Counted from the stretch's first letter, positions 47,990 through 57,691 are shown. The stretch is DNA of 64,000 bases from Methylophaga sp. (GCA_002733715.2 NVWQ02000006.1:1-64000), one strand, 5' to 3'. Notes: generated by a model from the letters alone, not told the origin. Translations and numbers: made by a program.

Positions 47990-48817
47990 ATGAAACGTCT
48001 CATTAATCAACATCCCCGTCGTATTGGGAAAATATTACTTGGGCTTATTCCTTTCTTATTGATCCTAGGAGTATATTCATTTGCGTCAAATGAACGCCTA
48101 GAAATAAACCCAAATGATAAGCTAATGCCTGCGTTTAGTACCATGGCTGACTCCATGCACCGGATGATGTTTGAACCTAGCAAACGATCTGGGGAATATT
48201 TGTTTTGGACTGATACATCCTCAAGCCTCAAAAGACTGGGGTTGGGGGTGGCTATCAGTGCTTTCATTAGTCTTGTTGTGGGGATATTTTTAGGTATTAT
48301 CCCTAAGATTCGGGCGGGTGTTGCCCCCTTGATTACGGCAGTTTCATTGATTCCACCCCTCGCAATTTTACCTATTTTATTTATTATTTTTGGGCTGGGT
48401 GAAGTATCGAAAGTGATGCTAATTGTATTGGGAATCACCCCTTTCCTTATTCGTGACACTCAACTACGGGTGATGGAGTTACCAGAAGAGCAAATCATAA
48501 AAGCGCAAACCTTGGGGGCAAATAGCTGGCAAGTTATTACACGGGTGGTATTACCACAAATTCTGCCAAAACTGATTGATGCATTGCGTTTAAGTCTTGG
48601 GTCAGCTTGGTTATTTCTAATCGCCGCAGAAGCTATCTCTTCAACGTCAGGTTTAGGCTATCGAATTTTTCTGGTGCGTCGTTATTTGTCGATGGATGTT
48701 ATTTTGCCTTATGTTGTTTGGATTGCGATTTTAGCTTTTGCAGCTGATTATCTACTTCGTCGCCTCTCGCGGTCTGCTTTTCCTTGGCAAATAACCGCCA
48801 CAAGAGAGGCTAAATGA
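47990..48817 (+). CDS. ABC transporter permease (SsuC/TauC-like)
   Basis: A 275-residue inner-membrane protein with six expected helices. The cytoplasmic coupling (EAA) loop is MELPEEQIIKAQTLGANSWQ followed by VITRVVLPQILPKLIDALRL. Similar to nitrate/sulfonate/taurine permeases. Starts at ATG 47990, 33 bases after the binding protein; its end overlaps the ATPase start. It pairs with the neighbouring genes as one importer. Confidence 0.9.
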   Translation: MKRLINQHPRRIGKILLGLIPFLLILGVYSFASNERLEINPNDKLMPAFSTMADSMHRMMFEPSKRSGEYLFWTDTSSSLKRLGLGVAISAFISLVVGIFLGIIPKIRAGVAPLITAVSLIPPLAILPILFIIFGLGEVSKVMLIVLGITPFLIRDTQLRVMELPEEQIIKAQTLGANSWQVITRVVLPQILPKLIDALRLSLGSAWLFLIAAEAISSTSGLGYRIFLVRRYLSMDVILPYVVWIAILAFAADYLLRRLSRSAFPWQITATREAK

Positions 48818-49599
48818 AGACGATTGAAATCAAGCATCTCTGGAAAGAGTATGGCGATAATATTGTACTTGAAGATCTAAATTTGAGTGTTAAAGCGGGT
48901 GAATTTGTCACGCTAGTAGGTACTTCAGGTTGCGGAAAAACAACCTTTCTAAAATTATTATTGGGTATTGAAACAGTTACCCGTGGCAAAATTTTATTAG
49001 ATGACGAACCTTTAGTGGATGAACCTGATGCCACGCGAGGTATCGTTTTTCAACGCTATTCATCATTTCCCCACCTCAATGTAGTCGAAAATGTCATGTT
49101 GGGTGAAGAGTTTGAGTCATCGCCTCTATTCGGTCGAAGCTTTGGTAAAAAACGCCAAGCGATTCGTGAACGCGCTATTAAAATACTCAAACGTGTTGGT
49201 TTAGGTGATGCAATAGATAAATATCCATCTGAGCTTTCTGGTGGCATGCAACAACGCCTTGCTATTGCTCAAGCGCTGATCAAAAACCCATCAATCTTAT
49301 TACTTGATGAACCATTTGGCGCATTAGATCCGGGTATTCGTGCTGATATGCATGAACTTATCCTCGATATTTGGAAAGAAACAAAATTAACCATTTTCAT
49401 GATCACCCACGATCTTAAAGAAGGTTTTCATTTAGGCACCCGTTTATTAGTATTTGATAAACGCAGACATGATCCTGATCAACCGAACCGCTACGGGGCG
49501 ACCATTACCTATGATATTCCCGTCGAAAAAACGGACAATGAAACACTGGATGAAATAACAGGCTCTATGAGTAACAAAAAACAAGAAGCGACCTTATGA
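48814..49599 (+). CDS. ABC transporter ATP-binding protein (SsuB/TauB-like)
   Basis: A 261-residue ATPase. Walker A is GTSGCGKTTFLKLLLG, the Q-loop FQRYSSFPHLN, the signature ELSGGMQQRLAIAQAL, Walker B SILLLDEPFGALDP and the H-loop MITHDLKEGF. All are intact. It overlaps the permease (ATGA) and the next DUF1989 gene (ATGA), so the translation of importer and enzymes is coupled. Confidence 0.93.
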   Translation: MKTIEIKHLWKEYGDNIVLEDLNLSVKAGEFVTLVGTSGCGKTTFLKLLLGIETVTRGKILLDDEPLVDEPDATRGIVFQRYSSFPHLNVVENVMLGEEFESSPLFGRSFGKKRQAIRERAIKILKRVGLGDAIDKYPSELSGGMQQRLAIAQALIKNPSILLLDEPFGALDPGIRADMHELILDIWKETKLTIFMITHDLKEGFHLGTRLLVFDKRRHDPDQPNRYGATITYDIPVEKTDNETLDEITGSMSNKKQEATL

Positions 49600-50360
49600 C
49601 GAAACAATACACTGATAACGATCTTTATTATGAAGATACTCTTCCCGGTGGGGCTCATTGGTCGATGCTTATTCGAAAAGGCACCACATTACGCCTAACC
49701 GACCAACAAGGTGGGGCAAATGTAGGGATGTTATTTTACAACCCAAATGAAAAGCTAGAACGCTACAACGCGCCGGACACCTTAAAATGCCAGCACACCT
49801 TTAAACTCACCAAGGGGCATTGCTTATATTCCGATATGGGCCATATATTCTGCTCTATTATTGATGATAGTGTAGGTTGGCATGACACCGTGGGCGGAAA
49901 CCTCAGTGACCACAATATGCATAAGAAATGGGGTGAAAGAAACTATCAAGACCATCGCAATGATTGGTGCATTAGTGGCGACCACGCCTTTTTAGTCGAA
50001 TTAGCAAAATATGGCTTAAGCCAGCGTGATATGGCTGCCAATTTAAATTTATTTAGCAAAGTCGCCACTGATAATGAAGGCAACCTTAGTTTTGTTGAAA
50101 ACCACAGTCAACAAGGTGATTTCATTGATCTTCGTTTTGAAATGGATACGCTGGTACTGTTACATACCTGCCCACATCCGATGAATACAGCTACCGAATA
50201 TCCTAAAAATCCTATTCAATATCAGCTAAGAAAATCGGCACCGATAGGTGAAAATGATTATTGCATGAATCACTGTTCTGAAAATCAACGCGGATTCCAG
50301 AATAATGCGCTCTATCATATAGGGTGTAGCTTATCTCCACTTTCAGGAGGTTTGGCGTGA
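49596..50360 (+). CDS. DUF1989 protein, carboxyguanidine deiminase subunit (urea carboxylase-associated, longer type)
   Basis: A 254-residue member of the urea-amidolyase-associated family. Conserved parts are [40 protein letters not shown] and [10 protein letters not shown]. In guanidine-degrading bacteria two such proteins form carboxyguanidine deiminase (CgdA/CgdB), which turns carboxyguanidine into allophanate and ammonia; which letter belongs to this one I cannot say. The ATG overlaps the ATPase stop and the stop overlaps the start of the second DUF1989 gene. Confidence 0.88.
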   Translation: MTKQYTDNDLYYEDTLPGGAHWSMLIRKGTTLRLTDQQGGANVGMLFYNPNEKLERYNAPDTLKCQHTFKLTKGHCLYSDMGHIFCSIIDDSVGWHDTVGGNLSDHNMHKKWGERNYQDHRNDWCISGDHAFLVELAKYGLSQRDMAANLNLFSKVATDNEGNLSFVENHSQQGDFIDLRFEMDTLVLLHTCPHPMNTATEYPKNPIQYQLRKSAPIGENDYCMNHCSENQRGFQNNALYHIGCSLSPLSGGLA

Positions 50361-50995
50361 TTAAAGAAAGCAATTTAAACGCTGATAGCACACTCTACCG
50401 CGAGACAGTGCTTGCCGGTGATTATTGGATAAAAGAAATCAACGCAGGTCAGACTTTTCGCATTCTTGATCTTGAAGGTAATCAGGCCGCTGATACCTTA
50501 TTTTTCAATGCTCATAATACTGCTGAACGATACAGTGCAATGGATACCGTACGAGAACAAGGCAATATTTATCTAACCGCGGGCACAAAATTACAATCTA
50601 ATTTTGGCAATACCTTATTAGAAATCACTGCTGATACCTGTGGTCGGCATGACACTATCGGTGGTGCATGTGCCACTGAATCAAACACCATTCGTTACGC
50701 CTTGGATAAAAAATGCATGCATGCTTGTCGAGATAGTTGGATGCTTGCTATTGCACAAAATGAGCAGTTCAACCTGAGTAAACGAGATATTACCCACAAC
50801 ATTAATTTCTTTATGAATGTACCTATCACTGCTGAAGGTGGCCTTAGCTTTGAAGATGGAATTTCTGATGCAGGGAAGTATGTCGAGATGAAAGCAATGA
50901 TGGATGTCATTGTGCTTATTTCTAATTGTCCACAACTGAATAACCCTTGTAACGCGTATAACCCAACGCCTATAGAAATTTTGGTGTGGAATTAA
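50357..50995 (+). CDS. DUF1989 protein, second carboxyguanidine deiminase subunit (shorter type)
   Basis: A 212-residue paralogue of the preceding protein. Starts with GTG 50357 overlapping the previous TGA, with GGAGG 7 bases upstream. Marks: [60 protein letters not shown] (the His-Asp and the Cys are candidate metal or catalytic residues) and [10 protein letters not shown]. With its neighbour it should make the heteromeric carboxyguanidine deiminase between the carboxylase and allophanate hydrolase steps. Confidence 0.88.
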   Translation: MIKESNLNADSTLYRETVLAGDYWIKEINAGQTFRILDLEGNQAADTLFFNAHNTAERYSAMDTVREQGNIYLTAGTKLQSNFGNTLLEITADTCGRHDTIGGACATESNTIRYALDKKCMHACRDSWMLAIAQNEQFNLSKRDITHNINFFMNVPITAEGGLSFEDGISDAGKYVEMKAMMDVIVLISNCPQLNNPCNAYNPTPIEILVWN

Positions 50996-51000
50996 TGACT

Positions 51001-51020
51001 ATTTTGAGACGACTCAAAAT
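51001..51020 (+). other. Perfect hairpin inside the operon
   Basis: ATTTTGAG and CTCAAAAT pair around ACGA, in the 69-base gap between the second DUF1989 gene and the carboxylase. No T-run follows, so it is more likely a stability or processing stem than a terminator. Confidence 0.4.
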
Positions 51021-51064
51021 CACTAGACTAATGTGGGACGACCCGCAAAAAGTGATGAGTAATT

Positions 51065-54000
51065 ATGTTTAGAAAAGTATTAATCGCCAATCGTGGCGCT
51101 ATTGCGACAAGAATTATTCGTAGCTTACGGGCTATGAATATTCAATCTGTCAGCATTTATGCCGAAGCAGATCGCGATTCATTACATGTGAGTGATACCG
51201 ATGAAGCTTATTCTTTAGGTGAAGGTAATGCGGCAGCAACCTATCTTGATCAAGATCGTATATTTGAAATAGCACGCGAATCAGAGGCTGAGGCTATTCA
51301 TCCCGGCTATGGTTTTCTGAGTGAAAACCCTGATTTTGCTCGCCAATGTGAGCAGCACGGCATTGTCTTTCTGGGCCCAACACCGGAACAAATGGAAGCA
51401 TTTGGTCTAAAACATCGTGCTCGCGAATTGGCTGAGCAGAGCCAAGTTCCTCTATTGCCAGGAAGTGGCTTATTAAATAATATTGATGATGCGATTGTCT
51501 CGGCGAATAAAATCGGATATCCGATTATGTTGAAATCAACTGCAGGCGGTGGCGGTATTGGGCTAACACGATGTGATAACCAGATTGAACTGCAAGAAGC
51601 ATTTGTATCAGTTAAACGATTAAGCGCCAATAATTTTTCCAATGATGGTGTGTTTATTGAAAAGTTCATCTCTCAAGCTCGTCATATCGAAGTGCAATTG
51701 ATAGGCGATGGTAATGGCCATGTTCTAGCCCTAGGTGATCGCGATTGTTCAACACAGCGACGTAATCAAAAAGTCATAGAAGAAGCTCCTGCGCCCAATC
51801 TTCCCGATGAGATACGAGCAGAAATGCAGTCTGTTGCGGTTCGTTTATTGTCGACAATTAAGTATCGAAGTGCGGGCACAGTAGAATTTGTTTATGACAT
51901 CCAATCACATGATTATTACTTTCTTGAAGTCAATACACGCTTACAAGTAGAGCATGGTGTTACCGAAGAAATTTATAATATTGATCTCGTGCGCTGGATG
52001 ATTGAGGTGGGTGCAAAAGAAGCTAAGCTACCTACTCAAACACCAAAAGCAAATGGTCATGCTATTCAAGTACGACTTTATGCTGAAGATCCCTTTAAAA
52101 ACTTCCAGCCTTCAGCCGGCTTATTAACACAGGTTTCTTTTCCTCAAGATGACCATTTACGGATAGACCATTGGATCAAAGCAGGGCTTGAAATATCGCC
52201 GTTTTTTGACCCGATGTTAGCTAAAGTAATCAGTCATGCAGACACACGAGATATTGCGCAACTAAAGCTGACACAGGCACTGCAAGATACTCAGTTATAT
52301 GGCATAGAAACCAATGCGGAATATGTGCGCCAGGTTTTATGTGACAATGCCTTTTTATCGGCTAGCATCACCACCCGTTACCTCAATAGTTTTGCTTATA
52401 AGCCACTCAGTATGAATGTGGTTTCACCCGGCACCTTTACTAGCATTCAAGATTATCCTGGCCGGCAAAACCACTGGGATGTGGGCGTTCCACCTTCTGG
52501 CCCTTTTGATAATTGGTCTTTTCGCTTGGGAAATCGACTTTTAGACAATGACGAAAACTGCGCTGGCTTAGAAATCACCTTGCAAGGGCCAACACTAGAA
52601 TTCAATAGTGATACTGCCATTGTCATCAGTGGTGCCGACATTGACGCCCAGCTTAATGGCGGTGATATTGCCCAATGGCAAGTCATTCCTGTTAAAGCTG
52701 GCGACAAGCTATCACTAGGAAGATTGACTGATAATGGTGCAAGATCCTATTTATTAATCACAGGCGGCATTCAATGCCCTGAATATTTAGGCTCCCGTTC
52801 TACTTTTACTTTAGGACAATTTGGTGGCCACGTAGGTCGCACATTAAAAACGGGAGACGTGTTGCATCTAAGCTCAAATAAAAACGCTGCTTCTACCCAA
52901 AAATTACCTGCAAACCTTGTTCCTGTCATTACTAAACATTGGGATATTAAAGTTATCTACGGCCCTCATGGCGCACCTGATTTCTTTACTGATGATGATA
53001 TTAAACATTTTTTTGCAGCAGATTGGGAAATCCATTACAACTCAAGTCGCACCGGTATACGCTTAATCGGCCCTCGACCTGAGTGGGCGCGGACCACAGG
53101 CGGAGAAGCGGGGCTACACCCCTCTAATATCCATGACAATGCCTATGCGGTGGGAACTATTGATTTTACCGGTGATATGCCCGTCATATTAGGGCCTGAT
53201 GGCCCTTCCTTAGGTGGTTTTGTTTGTCCTGCAACGGTTATCACAGCAGAGTTATGGAAATTAGGCCAGCTCAAAGCTGGCGATACTGTTCGCTTTATTC
53301 CTGTTTCACTTGAAACCGCGGCTGCACTTGAGCGTGCACAAAATAAATCACTAGACTCCTTACAAGAAGTAACGATTGCCACTTCTAAAGTTGAAATTGA
53401 TTCCCCAATTTATGAACAGATCCCCATAGAAAAATTTGGTGTACCGGTTACTTATCGGCTGGCAGGCGACCATTACCTCCTAATCGAATATGGTGATCAG
53501 GTCCTCGATATCAATCTTCGCTTTCGAGTGCATGCACTCATGTTATGTTTGCAAAACAAAAAGATTAATGGCATACATGAACTCACCCCCGGCATTCGTT
53601 CCTTACAAGTTCATTACAGCAGTTTAATTTTGCCTATTGAAAAATTAATAGTTCTTCTCAAGTCAGCTGAACAAGAATTAAAAAATATTGATGCACTTGA
53701 AGTGCCTGCTCGTATTGTGCATTTGCCCATTTCATGGAACGACGACGCCTGCCGTGAAGCCATTGAAAAATACACCCAATCCGTTCGAGATAATGCACCG
53801 TGGTGTCCTGACAATATTGAATTTATTCGCCGTATTAATGGCTTGGATTCCGTCGAAGATGTTAAACGTATTGTATTTGATGCTAGCTATGTAGTACTAG
53901 GATTAGGTGATGTATACCTAGGCGCACCTGTAGCAACACCCATGGATCCTCGCCATCGTTTGGTTACCACAAAATATAACCCAGCTCGTACTTGGACAGC

Positions 54001-54652
54001 AGAAAATTCTGTCGGAATAGGTGGCTCATATATGTGTGTTTATGGGATGGAAGGCCCAGGTGGCTATCAATTCATTGGCCGTACATTACAAATGTGGAAT
54101 CGTTACCAACAAACAACAGAATTCACCAAACCATGGCTACTTAGATTCTTTGACCAAATTCGTTTCTATGAAGTGAGCAGTGATGAACTAAAACAAATTC
54201 GCCTTGATTTCCCGCAAGGAAATTATCCGCTTAAAATTGAAGAGACTACCTTTAGTCTAAAAAAATACAATGCATTTCTTGAGCAAAACCAATCAGGAAT
54301 TAACGCCTTTAAACAAACTCGGCAAGCTGCGTTTGAAGATGAGTTACAACATTGGAAGGATAATGGTTTGCTCCACTTTGATAGTGAGTCAGCGGTGGAA
54401 ACATCTGAACAAGAATATGAAGATCTGCCTGAAAACTATATTGCTGTCGACAGCCCAATGAACTGCAATATTTGGAAAATAACGGTTGAAGAAGGCGATA
54501 GAGTTAAAGAAGGCGATACATTGCTGATCCTTGAAGCCATGAAAATGGAAATCAAAATGACCGCACCAGCGGAGGGTATTGTAAAAAATATTCTTCGAAA
54601 AGCTGGATCTCAAGTCACTGCCGGCGATCGTTTAGTGGTAATGGAGCTTTAG
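51065..54652 (+). CDS. Biotin-dependent urea/guanidine carboxylase
   Basis: A 1195-residue multidomain enzyme. Biotin carboxylase: FRKVLIANRGAIATRIIRSL, IHPGYGFLSENPDFA, KSTAGGGGIGLTRCD, EVNTRLQVEHGVTEEI (to about 445). Then KipA/AHS2-like (about 450-790: SIQDYPGRQNHWDVGVPPSG, HPSNIHDNAYAVGTIDFTGD), KipI/AHS1-like (about 805-1010: VTYRLAGDHYLLIEYGDQV) and a biotinyl domain with LEAMKMEIKM (biotin Lys1160). It carboxylates guanidine (or urea) with ATP and bicarbonate. The riboswitch, the deiminase genes and Asp700 in TIDFTGD (yeast urea amidolyase has Asn here, from memory) favour guanidine. Confidence 0.92.
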   Translation: MFRKVLIANRGAIATRIIRSLRAMNIQSVSIYAEADRDSLHVSDTDEAYSLGEGNAAATYLDQDRIFEIARESEAEAIHPGYGFLSENPDFARQCEQHGIVFLGPTPEQMEAFGLKHRARELAEQSQVPLLPGSGLLNNIDDAIVSANKIGYPIMLKSTAGGGGIGLTRCDNQIELQEAFVSVKRLSANNFSNDGVFIEKFISQARHIEVQLIGDGNGHVLALGDRDCSTQRRNQKVIEEAPAPNLPDEIRAEMQSVAVRLLSTIKYRSAGTVEFVYDIQSHDYYFLEVNTRLQVEHGVTEEIYNIDLVRWMIEVGAKEAKLPTQTPKANGHAIQVRLYAEDPFKNFQPSAGLLTQVSFPQDDHLRIDHWIKAGLEISPFFDPMLAKVISHADTRDIAQLKLTQALQDTQLYGIETNAEYVRQVLCDNAFLSASITTRYLNSFAYKPLSMNVVSPGTFTSIQDYPGRQNHWDVGVPPSGPFDNWSFRLGNRLLDNDENCAGLEITLQGPTLEFNSDTAIVISGADIDAQLNGGDIAQWQVIPVKAGDKLSLGRLTDNGARSYLLITGGIQCPEYLGSRSTFTLGQFGGHVGRTLKTGDVLHLSSNKNAASTQKLPANLVPVITKHWDIKVIYGPHGAPDFFTDDDIKHFFAADWEIHYNSSRTGIRLIGPRPEWARTTGGEAGLHPSNIHDNAYAVGTIDFTGDMPVILGPDGPSLGGFVCPATVITAELWKLGQLKAGDTVRFIPVSLETAAALERAQNKSLDSLQEVTIATSKVEIDSPIYEQIPIEKFGVPVTYRLAGDHYLLIEYGDQVLDINLRFRVHALMLCLQNKKINGIHELTPGIRSLQVHYSSLILPIEKLIVLLKSAEQELKNIDALEVPARIVHLPISWNDDACREAIEKYTQSVRDNAPWCPDNIEFIRRINGLDSVEDVKRIVFDASYVVLGLGDVYLGAPVATPMDPRHRLVTTKYNPARTWTAENSVGIGGSYMCVYGMEGPGGYQFIGRTLQMWNRYQQTTEFTKPWLLRFFDQIRFYEVSSDELKQIRLDFPQGNYPLKIEETTFSLKKYNAFLEQNQSGINAFKQTRQAAFEDELQHWKDNGLLHFDSESAVETSEQEYEDLPENYIAVDSPMNCNIWKITVEEGDRVKEGDTLLILEAMKMEIKMTAPAEGIVKNILRKAGSQVTAGDRLVVMEL

Positions 54653-54653
54653 T

Positions 54654-56456
54654 GTGGATATAACAACACTTGATATGACTATCCCACGTATTTTGCATGC
54701 TTATCGCGATAAGAGCTTATCGCCTGAAAGCCTAATTGATCAGCTACTGCTTCGTAGCAAGAATTATGATGATCATAATATCTGGATCACACAATTATCA
54801 AAACAACAGATTCAGCCTTATCTGGATAGATTGGAAAAATTCACACCGGATGAATTACCTCTATATGGTATTCCTTTTGCCATTAAAGACAATATTGATT
54901 TAGCAAATATTCCAACAACTGCTGCGTGTGCTGATCTTGCCTATACTCCTAACAAACATGCCCATGTAGTGGAATGTTTGATTAAGGCTGGTGCTATTCC
55001 TATTGGCAAAACTAATCTAGACCAGTTTGCAACAGGCTTGGTAGGTGTGCGATCACCCGAGTCATGGGGCGCATGCAAAAACAGTATTGATCCTGACTAT
55101 ATTTCAGGCGGATCCAGTGCCGGTTCGGCTGTTGCTGTCGCCCTAGGTTTAGTTAGCTTTTCACTGGGCACAGATACCGCAGGGTCGGGTCGCGTGCCTG
55201 CCGCGTTTAATAATATTGTGGGATTAAAACCGAGTAAAGGTTTATTAAGCACACAAGGTGTCGTTCCTGCTTGCCGCAGTATTGATTGCGTTAGCATCTT
55301 TAGTCTCACTACCGATGATACTAATCATGTATTTGAAATCGCGGCAGACTTTGATAGTACTGATGCCTATGCTCGACCAAACATCGATACCAACAGAAAA
55401 AACTATGGCATATTACCGCAACAATCATTCCGCTTTGCAACACCAAAAGAAGAGCAGCTTAAATTCTTTGGCAATGCTGAAATAGAAACCGGATTCAAGC
55501 AAACCATACAACAACTTGAACAGCTCGGTGGGCAACATGAAACTATCGATTTCTCACCCTTCTTAAGTGCTGCCCGACTGTTATATGAAGGCCCATGGGT
55601 GGCCGAAAGACGTATTGCCACTAAAGGTGTTGACCCAACAGCAATGTTACCTGTTATTGCTGATATTTTATCAACACAAAAAACAGCATCGGCTGATGAT
55701 CTATTTAAAGCACAGTACGCATTACAAGCATGCTACCAACAAGTACAACCAATATTAGTTGAATATGATTTTATTCTCACACCGACCACCGGTACGATTT
55801 ATACCATTGAACAAGTTCAACATGATCCCATAAAACTGAATAGTAATTTAGGCTATTACACCAATTTTATGAACCTACTTGATTGCAGTGCCGTTGCTAC
55901 ACCGGCAGGATTTATGGACAATAACTTACCCTATGGTGTAACGCTCTTTTCTCGCGCTTTTAGTGATACACGACTCTTGTCATTTGCCAATTTATTACAA
56001 CAAAAATTGAACTTAACATTGGGGGCATCGACACATACACTGCCAGCTTCAATAGCAAAAGACGCTGGTGTAATGGATAGCGTAGAAATAGTGGTCTGCG
56101 GCGCTCATCTCGAAGGTTTACCGCTAAATTGGCAACTGACCGAACGTGGCGGCAAGTTAGTTAAAAAAACTCAAAGCTCTGCTAATTATCGCCTATATGC
56201 ATTGGCTGGCGGCCCACCATTTCGACCGGGAATGGTTCGGGATGAAGACAATGGAACACCTATTGAAGTTGAAGTTTGGTCATTACCCACAAAACAGTTT
56301 GGCTCTTTTGTAGCGGGTATTCCCGCACCACTAGGAATAGGAAAAGTTGAGCTCAAAGACAATCGCTGGTACACGGGGTTCATTTGTGAACCTTATGTAC
56401 TTAATACCGCAATAGATATTACACATCTAAGGGGGTGGCGAAATCACAAAATATGA
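54654..56456 (+). CDS. atzF: Allophanate hydrolase AtzF
   Basis: Splits allophanate into two ammonia and two CO2, the last step of guanidine use. The 600-residue protein starts with GTG 54654, one base after the carboxylase stop. The amidase-signature triad is visible: Lys78 in IPFAIKDNIDL, Ser154/155 in SGGSSAGSAVAVAL and Ser178 in LGTDTAGSGRVPAA. The C-terminal 125 residues (VVCGAHLEGLPLNWQLTERG to GRVELKDNRW-like end) are the allophanate-hydrolase-specific domain that raises turnover. All parts are present. Confidence 0.93.
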   Translation: MDITTLDMTIPRILHAYRDKSLSPESLIDQLLLRSKNYDDHNIWITQLSKQQIQPYLDRLEKFTPDELPLYGIPFAIKDNIDLANIPTTAACADLAYTPNKHAHVVECLIKAGAIPIGKTNLDQFATGLVGVRSPESWGACKNSIDPDYISGGSSAGSAVAVALGLVSFSLGTDTAGSGRVPAAFNNIVGLKPSKGLLSTQGVVPACRSIDCVSIFSLTTDDTNHVFEIAADFDSTDAYARPNIDTNRKNYGILPQQSFRFATPKEEQLKFFGNAEIETGFKQTIQQLEQLGGQHETIDFSPFLSAARLLYEGPWVAERRIATKGVDPTAMLPVIADILSTQKTASADDLFKAQYALQACYQQVQPILVEYDFILTPTTGTIYTIEQVQHDPIKLNSNLGYYTNFMNLLDCSAVATPAGFMDNNLPYGVTLFSRAFSDTRLLSFANLLQQKLNLTLGASTHTLPASIAKDAGVMDSVEIVVCGAHLEGLPLNWQLTERGGKLVKKTQSSANYRLYALAGGPPFRPGMVRDEDNGTPIEVEVWSLPTKQFGSFVAGIPAPLGIGKVELKDNRWYTGFICEPYVLNTAIDITHLRGWRNHKI

Positions 56457-56524
56457 AATGTGAAATCGACAACAGTGTTGTCAAAAAATGTGTATTTATT
56501 ATTTAACTTTTGGAGAACTACAAA

Positions 56525-57247
56525 ATGAAAAAATTATTAAGTTTAGGCTTAGTCTTACCGCTCTATCTCTCGTCGCCAGTGGCAAGTGCCGAAGGTGTAT
56601 TAGATGCTGAAAACTTTAGCGCCAATATTGCGATTACATCAAACTACCTCTTCCGTGGGATTACCTTATCAAATGATGATGGTGCTGTTAGCGGTGGTTT
56701 TGATTGGGGCTATAATGGCTTTTATCTTGGCACATGGGCAAGCTCAATTTCTGCTGTAGAAACCGAATCTTTTGAAATTGATTATTATGGTGGCTACGCG
56801 GGCGAATTAGGCGGATTTTCTTACTCTTTGGATGTCATTTACTATGACTACCCGGGTGAAGCGGGTGGCACTACACCTGATTTAGCCTATTTAGAATATG
56901 GTGGCTCATTGGGCTACACATTTGATGCAAGTTTAGAACCGACAATTGGTGTATCGGTTCTACACTCACCCGATTTCTTTGCAGAATCAGGTAATGCTAC
57001 AGCCGTTGAAGGTTCACTAGATCTTAGTTTACCTGCTGATTTCGGTTTGAGTATCTACTACGGTAACCAAGATCTAGATTCAAGCAAAAACCCGATTAGT
57101 GATTACGACTACTACGGTATTATTTTATCTAAATCTGTTGGAATTTTTGACCTAAGTGTTGGTTATAGTGACACTGACAGCGATGGTGAAACATTCCAAG
57201 GTAGTGCTACAGATGAAATTTACTTCACTATTGGTGCTTCTATCTAA
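56525..57247 (+). CDS. TorF-family putative outer-membrane porin
   Basis: A 240-residue secreted beta-rich protein. I use ATG 56525, with TTTGGAG upstream; a TTG at 56510 in the same frame is not likely. Signal peptide MKKLLSLGLVLPLYLSSPVA, then ITSNYLFRGITLSNDDGAVS, the YLFRGxS-type opening of the TIGR02001 (TorF) family, followed by strands such as GFYLGTWASSISAVETESFE and a terminal aromatic-type strand FTIGASI. It lies 68 bases after atzF with no terminator between, so it may form the outer-membrane entry for the operon's substrate. Confidence 0.82.
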   Translation: MKKLLSLGLVLPLYLSSPVASAEGVLDAENFSANIAITSNYLFRGITLSNDDGAVSGGFDWGYNGFYLGTWASSISAVETESFEIDYYGGYAGELGGFSYSLDVIYYDYPGEAGGTTPDLAYLEYGGSLGYTFDASLEPTIGVSVLHSPDFFAESGNATAVEGSLDLSLPADFGLSIYYGNQDLDSSKNPISDYDYYGIILSKSVGIFDLSVGYSDTDSDGETFQGSATDEIYFTIGASI

Positions 57248-57297
57248 GATTCATACTAGTCATTACTCCTCATGACTAGTTTATTTTAGATAGTTTT

Positions 57298-57334
57298 AAA
57301 AGCCCTAAGTCTTCTTGGCTTAGGGCTTTTTTTT
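57298..57334 (+). terminator. Strong intrinsic terminator of the guanidine operon
   Basis: AAGCCCTAAG pairs with CTTAGGGCTT around TCTTCTTGG and is followed by eight T. It closes the unit that starts at the sigma-54 promoter. Confidence 0.9.
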
Positions 57335-57379
57335 GTCTAAACTATATATCATCCGTAGCCACGTTCCAAAAACTTCCTA

Positions 57380-57407
57380 TTGACAGCACTTTTATCTGTA
57401 GTAATAT
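57380..57407 (+). promoter_or_regulatory. Candidate sigma-70 promoter for the DUF2892 gene
   Basis: A perfect TTGACA (57380-57385), a 16-base spacer and TAATAT (57402-57407); TATAGA at 57405 is an alternative -10 with a long spacer. The gene starts 37 bases later. Confidence 0.45.
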
Positions 57408-57443
57408 AGACTATATTAGCAAATACTAATTTAGGAGACACCA

Positions 57444-57647
57444 ATGAATATTGATCGACTCGTTCTTGCCTTTGCGGGCGCTATGATTTTAATAAGCCTT
57501 GTACTTTCGCAATACCACAGTGTTAACTGGTTATGGCTAACCGCTTTTGTGGGTGCCAATTTATTTCAAGCTGCATTTACTGGTTTTTGCCCCTTAGCAA
57601 AAATATTGAAAGCCGCGGGCAAGAAAGCAGGACATGCATTTGATTAA
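57444..57647 (+). CDS. Small two-TM DUF2892 (YgaP-like) protein
   Basis: A 67-residue membrane protein: [20 protein letters not shown] then [20 protein letters not shown] and [19 protein letters not shown]. Two hydrophobic helices and the conserved GFCPLAKIL Cys-Pro motif place it in DUF2892, found alone or as the tail of YgaP-like rhodanese proteins. Sulfur handling is possible but not shown. AGGAGA precedes ATG. It may share a transcript with the heme protein 44 bases later. Confidence 0.8.
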   Translation: MNIDRLVLAFAGAMILISLVLSQYHSVNWLWLTAFVGANLFQAAFTGFCPLAKILKAAGKKAGHAFD

Positions 57648-57691
57648 AAAATAGTACGTCTAAATTTAATTAAAAGACCGGAGATCTTATA

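Noticed and set aside
50996-51064. Terminator inside the guanidine operon
   Set aside because: The stem at 51001-51020 is perfect but lacks any T-run, and the downstream genes complete the same pathway.
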